Assembly: GCF_019703515.2 (NCBI RefSeq)
Contig: NC_059385.1
Coordinates: 31,104,001 to 31,168,000 of the forward strand
Length of the DNA stretch: 64,000 nt
Direction: 5' to 3'
Origin: Myxocyprinus asiaticus
Taxonomy: Eukaryota; Chordata; Actinopteri; Cypriniformes; Catostomidae
Part shown: piece after piece, positions 9,951 through 21,051 of the stretch
How the letters are laid out: every line of letters starts with the position of its first letter
Numbering within the stretch: position 1 is the stretch's first letter
The notes under the pieces: generated by a model
The model's input: only the letters and a program-made list of their open reading frames with translations
Databases searched by the model: none
What the model was told of the DNA's origin: nothing
Translations under genes and position numbers: made by a program

Positions 9951-11656
9951 AATATTCTGTATGCTAGTAATCTTTGACGAAGTTCATGGCATTGATGGAA
10001 TTTTCTGTGGATTCTTGGCCAGAATAAGCTGCAAATACTTTATTCTGAAAATCAAAAATATGGCAATGTGGGACTAACTTTAAAAATGACAACGACTATC
10101 ATAAAAGAATACATAGTGAATATTTCTAACCTAGTCTGTGTGTTCCATCTTAAATTAACTCTGTTACTTGCTTAATACACATTCTTGTGTGTGTGCAGTA
10201 GGGGTGGCCCATATGACCAAAATCCTGTATCATGATGCAAGTAATTTTATATCACGATAACGATATATTTTTTTTCTGAAAAAAATTTATAAAATTGGTT
10301 TACATATTAAATTACCATATTGTAATGCCTATTATTGCTGTTTGTCATTACCGCCACGACTCGTAATCACTATCACAAGCTGTGACATGCTGGTGATGAC
10401 ATCTTTGCCATTTTTGCAAAAGAAACTAGCCTGTTGGGTGACTAGCAAGTCTAGCTGGATAGCAACATGTAAAGTACAGTAAATTAAATAGTCAAAAGTC
10501 ATCAAAATTTTTTAAAACTAAACTAAAATATAACTTGTTTGATCATGACACATAATAAATGTACATGCCTAGCACTAAGAATAAAGAGTACATTTTCTTA
10601 CCTTTCTGGACAACAAAACACCAGTCTTCTTTTTTGACAGACATGTGCTCCACTAGGATCTCAATTTACCATGGCTACCAAGTAAACTTAGTTCCGAAAA
10701 AAAATATTTCAATGCATTATGTAGAGTGTGTTGGTAATGATGGCTAAATTAAGGGACAGGTATAAATGAAAGGAAACAAAATTTTGCTAATAATATGCTA
10801 GCTTAATGTTTAATTAAAATACACGATATTATCCTGTCACAGATATATTGTATCGGCGTATATGTTTTCCGATATGCGCAGATTTGAAAACTTTTTTTCA
10901 GAACATAATGCAGAAAACAATGCATTGGGTGATTTAGAATTTGTGTCTTAAAGTAGTTTGTCCAGCAGAGCATGGTCTGACTCCATTGTTTACAGAGCTG
11001 AGCTGACGGTGGTTCTGCTGACAGTGCAGAGTTAAGAGGTGTCTTCACAGTAAGTTGCTAAATAGTTTGTGAAATACATACTGGAAAGTTATTAAACAAT
11101 GACCCCAACATTTTCCCTTTTCAGTATAACTAATATAATGTTAACCCTGTCCCTGACAACCATGTCACTCATGTTTATCACATCTGTTTGCTATGTTAGC
11201 CAGCAATAGTTTGTCAGTGCAGTCAGTAACATAGCAGATTGAAAGGTAAGCAGAGCATATTTTTGCAGCTCAGCAGACAACGTTGCAGTTGTTACCTAGT
11301 TGGTGAGACACAATGCTGGAAAGTAAATACAACATCCATCTTTTACTCTCCGTGACAATGAGCTTATAGCTAACTAGATAACCACGTAGCTACTTTCATA
11401 CCTTGCCAGCTGAGTGGAAGCTAATGTGTAAACATGTATTCACCAAACTGTTTTTTACAGGATTCGCAGTTTGGTACCCCCTTCAACCGAAAAATTCCAG
11501 TCGTTGCATTTGCAAAATGTAATATTTAAAAGTCTGGTTTTCCACCATTGAAAGTTTCCCCTGAACTTGTATAGCAGAATACAGTGTAACACCGCTGCCG
11601 CTGTTTATCTCTTGACTCGCCAGGTGTAAATGCTTCTTGTTTTACAACCAGCCCCT
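9951..11656. other. No gene recognised; decayed repeat ends
   Basis: About 10205-10275 reads like the eroded end of a fish DNA transposon (ggggtggcccatatgacc and tatcacgataacgatatat). Near 10830-10870 similar tatcggcgtatatg wording occurs. No protein homology is visible in the rest. Confidence 0.4.
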
Positions 11657-12991
11657 AATTGACTATTGATGTCCAGTTTGTGAACGAATCGTTCTTTTGA
11701 ACCGGTTCTTTTTAGTGAACGAGTTCACCAAATCGGACTGAATCGTTTGAAACAGTTCACGTCTTGAGTCAACACTGATCCACAAGTTACTCTATCTTAA
11801 CCAGTCTCTCGGATGTGGCTGACACTCCGAATCGAAATGAGCCGATAACCAGGAGTAATATGATCGTAGAACTGGTGATATCTGATTTTGCCAACTCTTC
11901 TTTGCAATTAACCGCTCCAACTAGTTCACAAATCGGACTGAACGCTCGGGTCGCAACAGCTCTTGAGTCAACAGTACAATGAGCTGCTCATAACAGTTCT
12001 CGAGTCAACAGTACACTGAACTGAGAATCGTCTCTTTCAGAGGTGTCCTACATCCTGAGTACCGATGAGCTGCTGACATTGAGCATGTGTGTGATTAAGG
12101 GGCGAAATATCTGTTTCTGGTGTATTTTGCTGAACAACAGAGAGTGTAGCAAATAAAACATACTGGAAATATGTTTATGACTTGATTGTATTACCATTTT
12201 ATCAACGTATAAAGATGATCCAGTCTACAGCTCTCGAGTCAACAGTACACTGATCCGAGGACAGTGGTTCTCGAATCAACAGTACACTGATCTGAAGACA
12301 GCAGTACACTGATCCGAGGACAGAAGCTCTCGCGTCAGCAGTACATTGAGTCGATTAAAGCAGTTCGCGAATCACCAGTACACTGAAGTGAGAATCGCCT
12401 CTTTCGGACATAATACTGAGAACTGCTGATCAGTGAGCAGCTGATGAGCATGCGTGAACCAAGGACTTGAATGAGGGGGCGAAACATTTCAGTCGAGAGA
12501 GGTAAACAAATTTTACTATTGAGTATTGTGCAAGCAGATTATATCTGAAGTTGTGATGAGCTGGATCATGGTTTCTGTAAAAAAGGGTGAGCTGATTAAG
12601 ACTAGTTTAATAACTTTTTATGCTTTAAACGTGTAAAACATCCATGTTTGTATATCAGTGTCAGTATTGGGTGCTTTAGGTGCAAAATGTTAATGTAGGA
12701 TGTATTGTAAGATCACTGAATGAAGCACTGATGACAATAAACACCCTTATTATTATAACTTAATTAAATAAAATGTTATGATCAGCAATATGCCCTTACA
12801 TATGGCTTTATTGAATATGTTTGTGCGTGTGTTCTACGACACCGGCGTATTAGCATTGTATATAGTGACGTCATTACGTGATGACGTAAATGAACTGGTG
12901 AATTGGTTTTTTGAACCAATTCAGTGAAACAAACCATCCGAAAGAACCGGTTCACGGAAAAGAATCGGACTTCCCATCACTATAATTGACT
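11657..12991. mobile_element. Non-autonomous TIR element with perfect 8-bp target duplication
   Basis: AATTGACT occurs at 11657-11664 and again at 12984-12991. The 1319 bp between has related inverted ends: left attgatgtccag, and the right complement atagtgatgggaagtccg. Both continue into gaaccggttc. The 8-bp duplication suggests a hAT-like origin. No transposase frame is present. The interior is filled with degenerate repeats of the words tcgagtcaacagtacactga and ccgaggacag (about 11945-12030 and 12225-12400). Confidence 0.7.
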
Positions 12992-13006
12992 GGCAGTATT
13001 AAAATA

Positions 13007-13330
13007 GTCAGCATTTGACTGATACTAAACAGTACTACTGATGTTTATTGATCTGTTTATTTAATTTGTATTTATTCTTTATTAAATGGTCATCAGTTGA
13101 CATACTAAACAGTACTGATGTTTATTTAGCTATTTATGTTATTTGAAATTATTCTTTATTTTAATGGTCAGCCATTGACTGATAGTAAACATAGTATTGA
13201 TTTTTATTTAGCTATAATTTTAAATTATTCTTTATTTAAATGGTCATCAACTGACTGATACTGAACATACAGTACTGATGTTTATTTAGCTATTTATTGT
13301 ATTTTTATTTATTCTTTATATCCTCAGTGT
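13007..13330 (+). repeat. Minisatellite, period about 76-82 bp, four copies
   Basis: Units start with a gtcatcagttgac-like word at 13007, 13089, 13167 and 13243, so the spacings are 82, 78 and 76. Each unit contains aaacagtactgatgtttatt or a close variant and ends in tttattctttatt. Copies differ at many positions, so the array is old. It begins just downstream of the target duplication of the preceding TIR element. Confidence 0.75.
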
Positions 13331-13689
13331 TCATTTCTAGAATTTGTTGACAATGTATAATAATAGTAATGTCAAATATTCTTTGATAAAATTATTTGTT
13401 TAAGAAAGCAGCCTTCTGAGTACCTATGCATAGTCATATCGGTGCACAATCCACATAGAAAAGGTCTGTATTCATTCCAGCTCAAAAATTAACTATATTG
13501 GACACCATATCGGTAATCGGTGAATTTTACACCTCTAAAATCGGAATAGGTCTCAAAAATCCCATATCGGTTGGGCTCTACTTTACAAACACAAAGTAAA
13601 AAAAAAATTAAAAAAAAAAAAACTCAATTTGGTTTTAAATCAACCTTACCATATGCAAAATTTCACATTATGCCATATTTCAGTCTGAA

Positions 13690-13691
<2 letters not shown>
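13331..13691. other. No gene; transposon-end remnant
   Basis: About 13480-13585 reads as the eroded end of a fish repeat (ccatatcggtaatcggtg and cccatatcggttggg). An A-rich tract at 13596-13620 follows. Nothing else was recognised. Confidence 0.4.
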
Positions 13692-13780
<89 letters not shown>

Positions 13781-13781
13781 T
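13692..13781. repeat. (TA)n microsatellite
   Basis: An almost uninterrupted TA run of about 90 bp has a few TACA interruptions near its end. The short frames read from it are artefacts of the repeat. Confidence 0.95.
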
Positions 13782-14225
13782 CCAACGAAAATAAACACTT
13801 CATTGGGCTCTTAATGATTTAAGTCATCTCTGTTGAGAATATATGAATATCTGAAGGCAAACATGGCCTGTTTGTTTCATAATTTCTAACAACATTCAAA
13901 CTGAATTTTATATAGGGTGATGATGTGATTGTGTAGTTTAGAAAAACAAAAAAACAAACCCGCATGACAGATAATTGTTGGCTAATGACACATTATTTTT
14001 GCTGTTTTCCTCATTAATGGTGGTTAGAATGTTGAGTTGTCTAGTCGTTTGTGATGTTTGACTTCTTCCATAACGCTTTAAGGTAAGAAAAAAAGAAAAC
14101 TCAGTACAATTCAGATGGGTTACGAAAGTTTTGTGGTTTGTCCGTGATATCGAGATAAGGCAGTTTGAGTAGCGCGAGTGATCCCGCTCTGTGTTCTCCT
14201 GTCTCTGTAGCACAAATATTGGGAA

Positions 14226-14324
14226 GCCTGCTGGACTTGCACGCTCGGTATCGATTTTTCTAAAGCCAAACCAATTCCATACATTTGAGGATGTATTTGT
14301 TTTTTGTTTTTTTTGAAATTTCAA
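14226..14324 (-). pseudogene. Possible BED-finger remnant of a hAT-type gene
   Basis: A minus-strand frame contains TSSNVWNWFGFRKIDTE. The VWxxFGF wording is typical of the start of BED zinc fingers in hAT transposases and ZBED proteins. The Cys and His ligands expected downstream are not visible in frame, so this is either a decayed copy or chance. No TIRs were found around it. Confidence 0.25.
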
Positions 14325-14785
14325 AATGTAGAAACATGCTCCACCTATGAAACTACGCTCTTTTTCGTCTGATGTGGCCTAGGCTGTGCAGGCTAATACT
14401 TAATGCTAACCAACAGCCAAATAGCTTTTTAGACATTGTTTTTGACTACTGTTTTAGGTGATGGAGCCTTTCTAAAATCTTGCAGTAATTCAATGGCGGT
14501 TTATGGTCACATTAAAAGTGTTATGGCAATAATGGCAAATAGTGATAGCTTTGATAAAGAAGTGTTACCATTGGAATTCACTATGATGTTCTCAAAGGTG
14601 AACTTGCCCTCCTCCACGTCCTGGTCAAAAAGCCTCTTCAAAAGTGGGTGCTGTTGGTATTTCGCCACCAAATGTATTCACAGTGGATAAAAATCCCATC
14701 TTATTATTATTTTTTTTTCTTGAATGTCCTGTTTCACTCAGAAAGTAAAGTAAAAATGGGTTGCAAATGCTGTTTCATGTTGACT
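14325..14785. other. No gene recognised
   Basis: Short open frames exist on both strands (for example 14436-14690 +) but none matches a family I know. No repeat ends are seen. Confidence 0.35.
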
Positions 14786-15015
14786 TCAAAGATGCACTCA
14801 GTAATTATTTTAATACGTTGCCTTGGACTTGCACTGACACTTAGGGTGTGGATGCTTCATCATTCCAACACAATAGTTTTCAGTTACCAATACCATTGTA
14901 CAAATTCACTATTCACAGGTATTTGTGATTAATTTAATCCATGAGTGAAAGTGCCCAATAACAGGGCGGTTACTGAGATTAAGTGAGTAATATTCGACAG
15001 GTCATGTGATCCTAA
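14786..15015 (+). repeat. Dispersed repeat A, uninterrupted copy
   Basis: The sequence from gatgcactcagtaatta to attcgacaggtcatgtga is found again at 41308-42495, where a TIR element splits it. This copy reads straight through aaattcactattcacagg and so shows the unoccupied site. It lies about 0.3 kb upstream of the first plppr1 coding exon. Its own family is unknown. Confidence 0.7.
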
Positions 15016-15300
15016 CATGGCTGCCCCCACGAGGGGACCCTTTGCATGTATAATAAAACAGCTTTTATAAGGTTACTCATATGACTGAAGTCTTCATCTC
15101 ATGTGAGTGCTTATGATTTTAATACATGTTTCAAAATTACTATTAATTTTTTTGTTAGTAAAATATTTTTAATGAGTAAAAAATTACTAAGTGCACTTTT
15201 ATGTACCGTGCCCAATCACTGTTATTTCTCCTGTCTCTGCATTTCACAGGGTGTTTGTAAATCCAGTATTGTTTTAAATGCTCTACTAATTTTATAATTA

Positions 15301-15351
15301 TTCCTTCCCTATAGATTGCCAACCGTGGATCTTTGACTCAATCAATGCAAA
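15301..15351 (+). promoter_or_regulatory. plppr1: Splice acceptor and 5' UTR part of the first plppr1 coding exon
   Basis: A pyrimidine-rich tract ending in ccttccctatag places an acceptor AG at 15313-15314. The following 37 bases to the ATG at 15352 would be 5' UTR. This means at least one non-coding exon and the promoter lie upstream. I could not identify them in the window. Confidence 0.65.
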
Positions 15352-15411
15352 ATGGCTTCGGATAATACGCAACGTAGTTACTCCATCATACCTTGCTTCA
15401 TATTCGTTGAG
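15352..15411 (+). CDS. plppr1: plppr1 first coding exon (residues 1-20)
   Basis: The exon encodes MASDNTQRSYSIIPCFIFVE and ends with a complete GAG codon at 15411, followed by the donor gtaagt. The residues NTQRSYSIIPCFIFVE are the N-terminus of vertebrate PLPPR1 (LPPR1/PRG-3) as I recall it; the paralogue PLPPR5 begins differently. PLPPR1 is a multi-pass plasma-membrane protein of the lipid phosphatase superfamily. It lacks normal phosphatase activity and is linked to neuronal filopodia and neurite growth. The exon holds the short cytosolic N-terminus and the first half of transmembrane helix 1. The protein continues in phase 0 at 51831. The exon is too short to show as an ordinary open frame. 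Confidence 0.93.
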
Positions 15412-16130
15412 GTAAGTTTCTGTGTTGTGTAGAGTGGATTCGTTTAATTGCTGTTATACTGTATTCTCTGGTTATTGTGCTGTTCCTTAATCTCTGTCAA
15501 ATCCTGTTTTATCACTGGGAAGTGTGTGTTGGCACTTCAAAGCATTTGTCTCCCTCAGAGAGAAAACTCTGAGAAGACAAAGTACTGTTTCAGGGTTTGT
15601 GAGCTGGAGATGAGCCGCTGTGCCATTTGTCTGAACTCATGAATGCTGGATGCCAGATCCTCTGAGCTTTGTGCTGCTGATACTGCTGAAGAGTATATAG
15701 GACAAGCTTTTTTATAGGTATGGAGGACTCAACAATAAGGATGAACTAATGGCCTGGGGCAAGCGTGAGAAATTTTTGGGCAAAATTAATGGGACTTTCA
15801 CCCTATTGGAACAGTGCTGTGTTCTCGCTACATCTTATGTTTGTTGATCATGTACATTTGCTTTTGATTTTCTGTGATGCATTGAATATTGTTGTCCATT
15901 CGTGCTGATAATGTCAGCATGTGCAGGGTGATCGTAAACAACACGTGAGTCAGACGGTCTCTTCTTGCGTAAGTGGGCGGTTCTTGGTGAGAATGGGCTG
16001 TAATTTGGGCCAATATTGTGTCTATAGTCTGTCAGAGTGCTAAATGACAAAGTAGTAATTTGTAACTTAGAGTTGTGGGTGAGAGCAAGCATACCGGAAG
16101 TAGTTAACATGACCTTATCTAACACTATTA
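15412..16130. other. Intron sequence, nothing recognised
   Basis: These are unique-looking bases just after the donor. A frame at 15448-15642 + is Cys-rich but has no known family. No repeat ends are seen. Confidence 0.4.
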
Positions 16131-16404
16131 CATTTACAACCCCAATTCCAATTAGGACAGAATGGAAAATGCTACTAAAAACAAAAAGGAGGGATAGCAC
16201 TACAACATTATTTGACATGCTACAAAAAAGTTGGGACAGACGTGTAACATAACCATTTCTTTTAATAACACTTAAGCATTTGGGCACTGAAGACACAAGT
16301 TTGTTAAGTTGAGCAAGTGGAATTTCCCCACATTCATTGACGACAGCTTCACACCTCTGGATAAGCAGTTTGCTATATGGCCTGATTTGCTTATTAAACC
16401 ACAA
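16131..16404. repeat. Fragment of a fish DNA transposon (ccccaattcc / aaaaagttgggaca type)
   Basis: The words tacaaccccaattcc at 16136 and aaaaaagttgggacag at 16224 are the terminal and subterminal words of a very common fish DNA transposon. Downstream cattgacgacagcttcacac resembles its interior. Only a few hundred bases remain and the opposite end is absent. I cannot assign the superfamily with certainty. Confidence 0.5.
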
Positions 16405-18046
16405 AAGGCTGTGATTTAATTATATAAGTATACTGAATAGTCTTCATATGCTGGGCACTTCGAAGTGAATAAGTGTCATTCTTTGTCAATTATTACACAC
16501 ACAGCAATCTTGATGCTCATGAAATGTGTTAGTGTATGAGCATCTGGGTTCATAAATTTAATTTTTAAATTTTTTTATTTGTATTGCAACACATAGAGAG
16601 TACATATGGGGGATGCAAGCAACAGACAAACAAAAAAGGGACACATAACAGGAGATACATAAAAAGGGGTACAACAGGGGGAATACATGCATTAGCATTC
16701 ACACATTTATTTAACATTTATTTGAGCATCCAGACCAGCCAGGAATAGCAACACCTATGCTAACATTAACCAAAAGTCAATTGATTGCCTATAATCAGAG
16801 AAGGAATTACGCAGATTAATATATTTACATGAAATGGGCAAATCTGTTCAATCCTGTTTACATGCTACTTGCCATTACTTCAAACTTTACTAAGTGTTGT
16901 GTTTATTTCCCTAATTTTGTAAGAAACACGCCTTTCATAACATCAGTAGAACAAATGGGGTCCTATTTTAAGACCGCTATGTCTTAAGTACAGTGCTATG
17001 GGATCCACCATACATGCAAATTCAGTAGGCGTGGCCATGAAGTTTTGGTATTTTCATGAAGTTTGGTGGTAAGTGGGTTGGCAAAATTCTGTGTTCAAAG
17101 CGCAAGCAATATAAATGAGCACTAAGGATGTGAATTTCCAGACATTTTCATAATCAATTGTCGTGGAGGACTCCAAATAATATGTGCATGTAGCTTACTG
17201 TTTAAATATAATTTAAATTAATACACTTAAGAAATGCAAGGCATTGTCCTCTTAAAATATTCTTAGTTCAGTGTATTTTAAGAAATTTTTAGTACGAATC
17301 TGTGAATTGGTAAGGCTAATTACTATTAATAAATCACTGTTAATAATAACTTGTATACAAGATACACATTTGAGTTCATTCAAACTTCACATTGTGGATC
17401 GTGGGATATTTAGAACCTTTGAAGTGTTTTTTATTTTTATTTTTTTTTATCTGAAATCAAGTCAAATCATAACATTACATATTGTTTCTCTGATTTCCTG
17501 GCGATCAATAACATATTGTAGGTTGGAATGAAACTAGGAGACCGGCAGATCTACAGTGCTATACTATATGCAGAAAAAAATTATGTTCATTTTTAGAGAA
17601 ACGCTCCAACACTGATCACAGTGTGGTTCTTCTTCTGTGATGCGGACAAGATGTGACATGTAGCACGCAAGCACCCTCTAGTGGCGGATGACTGTTTAGA
17701 CAGCCTTATCAACATCTGCTGGCATGACTACTGAACACATTTATTCTGAAAAATTACTAAAGATTAATCATTAATGGTGGTGTTTGTTAGGACTACATGG
17801 ATGCAAGCTCCTAAATTATAGAGAATGTAAATATAATTAATCATATTGATTTACTGACATACAATATAATGGCTAGGATTAACAATTATGGGCATGCACT
17901 TTGATAGCACATGCTGGTGAAATCCCCAAACTGCAGATGCAGTTCAGACTTTGCCCTGAGAATAGACATGATTCTCAGACATCTAAAGCGCAATTACCTA
18001 TTTTTCACAAATATAGCAAATTATATTTTGCACAGCTGTAGCGGTA
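16405..18046. other. Intron sequence, no gene recognised
   Basis: The stretch is AT-rich. Around 16560-16760 the wording resembles an eroded LINE or repeat tail (tttttatttgtattgcaaca), but I cannot name it. No host exon or transposase domain is seen. Confidence 0.35.
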
Positions 18047-18420
18047 CGTCACTCTTCTGGCCTCGAGGCGCATTAGCAACTGACACTTGAGGCTGCAGAC
18101 TTTATCCTCCTCTTTAGCATGCCCGCCTCCCATGCTGGTGACGCTGGTTCGAATCCCGCTCGGAGCGGTTTGAGCAGGACCATTTACAATGGTGCTGTGA
18201 CCTGGATGGGAGTGAGGTTTAGGGTGGTGAGTGTAGCAGGAGCCAGCTGGTACGTGCTGTGCAATGTGTAAACCTTATTCTCCTGGCCTCGAGGCACACT
18301 AGCGACTGACGCTAGAGGCTGTAGCCTTTATCCTCCTCTTTAGCGTGCCCGCCTCCCATGCTGGTGACACTGGTTCAAAGCCCGCTCAGAGCGGGTTGAC
18401 TAGGACCGGTTACACAGCAT
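18047..18420 (+). repeat. Tandem dimer of a tRNA-like repeat, period 226 bp
   Basis: Two units share cctcgaggcgcattagcaac, tttatcctcctctttagc and gcccgcctcccatgctggtg. The B-box-like GGTTCGAATCCC at 18146 recurs, mutated, as GGTTCAAAGCCC at 18372. The spacing is exactly 226 bp for both landmarks. The anticodon-region wording (gcctcccatgc) recalls a glycine tRNA, but stems are incomplete, so this is a SINE or tRNA-derived repeat and not a tRNA gene. Confidence 0.65.
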
Positions 18421-19623
18421 AATTTTTTTACGTAGACCTCCCATAAATTATGCACCCACAGTTTGCGCATATACGCCTGCACCCAGTTGTGCGTTGCCCT
18501 GGCATGAAAATTGCACTTGAATTGCTATCTTTAAAAGAAATGGTGTAATTAGAAACTCCATGGAAATGCTATATAAACGCTTGTCATGTTGATCAAAAAA
18601 GTTCACATCCATGATAGTTTGTCAACTAACCAGAAATATATGGTCCTCTAGTTTTCTTATCTGTACTTTGATTTTAGTTGTCTATTTTTTTTTTTGTGTG
18701 TGTTTTTTTTTCTTTGTTTTTTTTTTTTTTTTGGAGTGTGCACTTGAAGACAGTTAACTTCCTCTTATAGTACCTGTGGTTCTTGCCTTTTGTAACTGTG
18801 TAAAATAGTGGGATTACACATTGGCTGCAAAGTGCCAGACTGCTTGCTAAACATTGTAGGAGAGAAATAATGTGTTGATGCGAGGAGCTTCACAAACAGA
18901 CTTCAGCTGGGATGTTCAAACGGAGATAAAACATAAAAACTCACTTGTCACAGAGGTGCCTTTTACATGGCAAATTTGCTGTTCCACTGTGCTTTATAGT
19001 AAGTGTGTGTATGGAGATTGCAGCTCTCAAGACACATCAGAGACAGAAACTAGGCCACGCAGTCACGATCATGCAGCCTAATACTCACTTAGTAAAGACA
19101 TCAAGGCACTGAGAAATACCATCATGTGCTCAGATCTTTTCTTTAGGGAGATTATTACTGTGAAAAAGCTCCTGAACCGAGAAGTGTATCCAATATTGTG
19201 GCATATGCCAGCTACCCTCTCCTCTAGTTACCGACTGGGCTTTAACTGGAAGCAGGCCATCTTCTGATCATGCTGTTCCTGTTTGAGTGGTCAGTTTTGG
19301 GGCCTGTTTTCCACAGATCAACAAATATCAATGCAAAAGAGCAACACATATTTGGCTGGCATTTTAAAATGATGGATCGTGTGTCTTGCTTTATCATACA
19401 AGTAACTCAGCATCATATTCTTCATGTGAATTTACAGCATGAGGCAAACCTCTTGTTTACCATGCCCAGTAATGATGGCGCCGTGTACCTGGATCCCACC
19501 ACAACCATATGTTGACCTGTTTTCTTTTTTTGCTCAGATGAAAACAACATTCAGGCATTGCAGACTATATGCACGATTACTGTGTTGCTTCAAAGGCCAT
19601 TACATTAATTTGTCATGTGTATA
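18421..19623. other. Intron sequence, no gene recognised
   Basis: The stretch contains T-rich tracts at about 18685-18733 (ttttt with g and c interruptions). Frames at 18872-19081 and 19270-19515 show no known domain. No repeat structure was recognised. Confidence 0.35.
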
Positions 19624-20164
19624 TACAGTACTGTGCAAAAGTCTTAGGCACATAAGATGTTTCACAAAAGCATTTGTCTTAAGATGGTTAATTATATCTT
19701 CAGCTTTAGTGTGTCAATAGGAAATATAAATGTTAGACTCCCAAACATTACTTTTGCAAATAGAAACGATTAGAATAGAAGAACAGGGAGCCCTGCAACA
19801 GATGTCATGGCCCTTACAAAGCCCCCCACTGAACATCGTGTCAGTCTGAGATTACATAAAGAGACAGAAGCAATTGAAACAGCCTAAATAGATAGAAGAA
19901 CTGTGGCAAATTCTCCAAGAAGCTTGGAACATCCTATTTGCCAACAACCAAGAAAAACTGTGTTCAGGTGTACCTAGGAGCTTTGATGCTGTTTTAAAGG
20001 CAAAGGTGGTCATACTGAATATTGATTTAGCTTTTTTTTTTATGTTTACTGAACATTGTATGACATTAAGTGATAAATGAAAACTATTTATGTCATTATT
20101 TTTGAAGACATCCTCATTATGCAACATTTTTCACAAGTGCCTAAAAGGTTTGCACAATACTGTA
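19624..20164 (+). mobile_element. Internally deleted Tc1/mariner element
   Basis: TA at 19624-19625 and TA at 20163-20164 flank inverted ends. The left end reads cagtactgtgcaaaagtc and the complement of the right end reads cagtattgtgcaaacctt; the match spans about 26 bp. Near 19918-20025 a degenerate plus-strand frame reads LFANNQEKLCSGVPRSF and LKAKGGHTEY, the C-terminal end of a Tc1-type transposase. The DDE core is missing. The element is only about 0.54 kb. Confidence 0.75.
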
Positions 20165-20166
20165 TG

Positions 20167-20877
20167 TAGAGTTGAAGTCAGAAGTTTGCATACACTTAGG
20201 TTGAAGTAATTAAAACTCATTTTCTAACCACTCCACAGAATTAATATTAGCAAACTATAATTTTGGCAAGTCATTTATGCCAACAATGTGCATGACACAA
20301 GTAATCTTTCCAACAATTTTTTTACAGACAGGTTGTTTCACTTTTAATTGACTATATCACAATTCCAGTGGGTCAGAAGTTTACATATACTAATTTAACT
20401 GTGCCTTTAAGCTGCTTGGAAAATTCCAGAAAATTATGTCAAGCCTTTAGACAATTAGCCAGTTAGCTTCTGATAGGAGGTGTACTGAATTGGAGGTGTA
20501 CCTGTGGATGTATTTTAAGGCCTTCCTACAGACTCAGTGCCTCTTTGCTTGACATCATGGGAAAATAAAAAGAAATTAGCCAAGGCCTCAGGAAAAAAAA
20601 AAAAATTGTGGACCTCCACAAGTCTGGTTCATCCTTGGGAACAATTTTCAAATGCCTGAAGGTACCACGTTCATCTGAACAAACAATAGTATGCAAGTAT
20701 AAACACCATGGGACCATGCAGCCATCATACCACTCAGGAAGGAGATGCATTCTGTCTCCTAGAAATGAACGTATTTTGGTGCAAAAAGTGCAAATCAATC
20801 CCAGAACAACAGCAAAGGACCTTGTGAAGATGCTGGAGGAAACTAGTAGACAATTATCTATTTCCACAGTAAAATGA
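20167..20877 (+). mobile_element. Sleeping Beauty-type Tc1 transposon, 3' truncated
   Basis: TA at 20167-20168 is followed by gttgaagtcagaagtttgca, the outer repeat of the IR/DR end typical of salmonid and cyprinid Tc1 elements. The inner repeat gggtcagaagtttacatata lies at about 20370. The transposase start follows at 20557. The element stops at 20877, where the next SINE begins; the rest of the transposase and the right end are missing. It starts only three bases after the preceding mariner element. Confidence 0.85.
20557..20877 (+). pseudogene. Tc1 transposase N-terminal fragment
   Basis: The frame opens ATGGGAAAATAA, so a stop sits at codon 4. An expanded A run (20592-20604) lies in the segment leading to the main frame (20608-20877). 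That frame reads VDLHKSGSSLGTIFKCLKVP and INPRTTAKDLVKMLEET, the paired-like helix-turn-helix DNA-binding domain. About 100 of some 340 residues remain, with no catalytic DDE. It ends in ISTVK and then a stop at the SINE border. Confidence 0.85.
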
Positions 20878-20887
20878 GTCCTATAGA

Positions 20888-21051
20888 GTGGTGGTGGAGT
20901 AGTGGGCTAAAGCACATAACTGGTAATCAGAAGGTTGCTGGTTCAATCCCCACAGCCACCACCATTGTGTCCTTAAGCAAGACACTTAACTCCAGGTTGC
21001 TCCGGGGGGATTGTCCCTGTAATAAGTGTCACTTATTAAATCACTTACAGT
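20888..21051 (+). repeat. tRNA-derived SINE, second copy
   Basis: It has the same build as the copy at 3016: a GTGGTGG start, B-box-like GGTTCAATCCC (about 20940-20950), CCACCAC closing the head, then cttaagcaagacacttaact and ggggattgtccctgtaataa. The end is eroded at about 21030-21051. It replaces the 3' part of the Tc1 element upstream. Confidence 0.8.

Noticed and set aside
14436..14690. 84-codon plus frame, considered as a host exon
   Set aside because: No splice signals or family match on either strand.
18115..18165. tRNA-Gly-like gene
   Set aside because: Acceptor and D stems are not complete and the unit is tandemly repeated with a mutated B box; treated as a tRNA-derived repeat.
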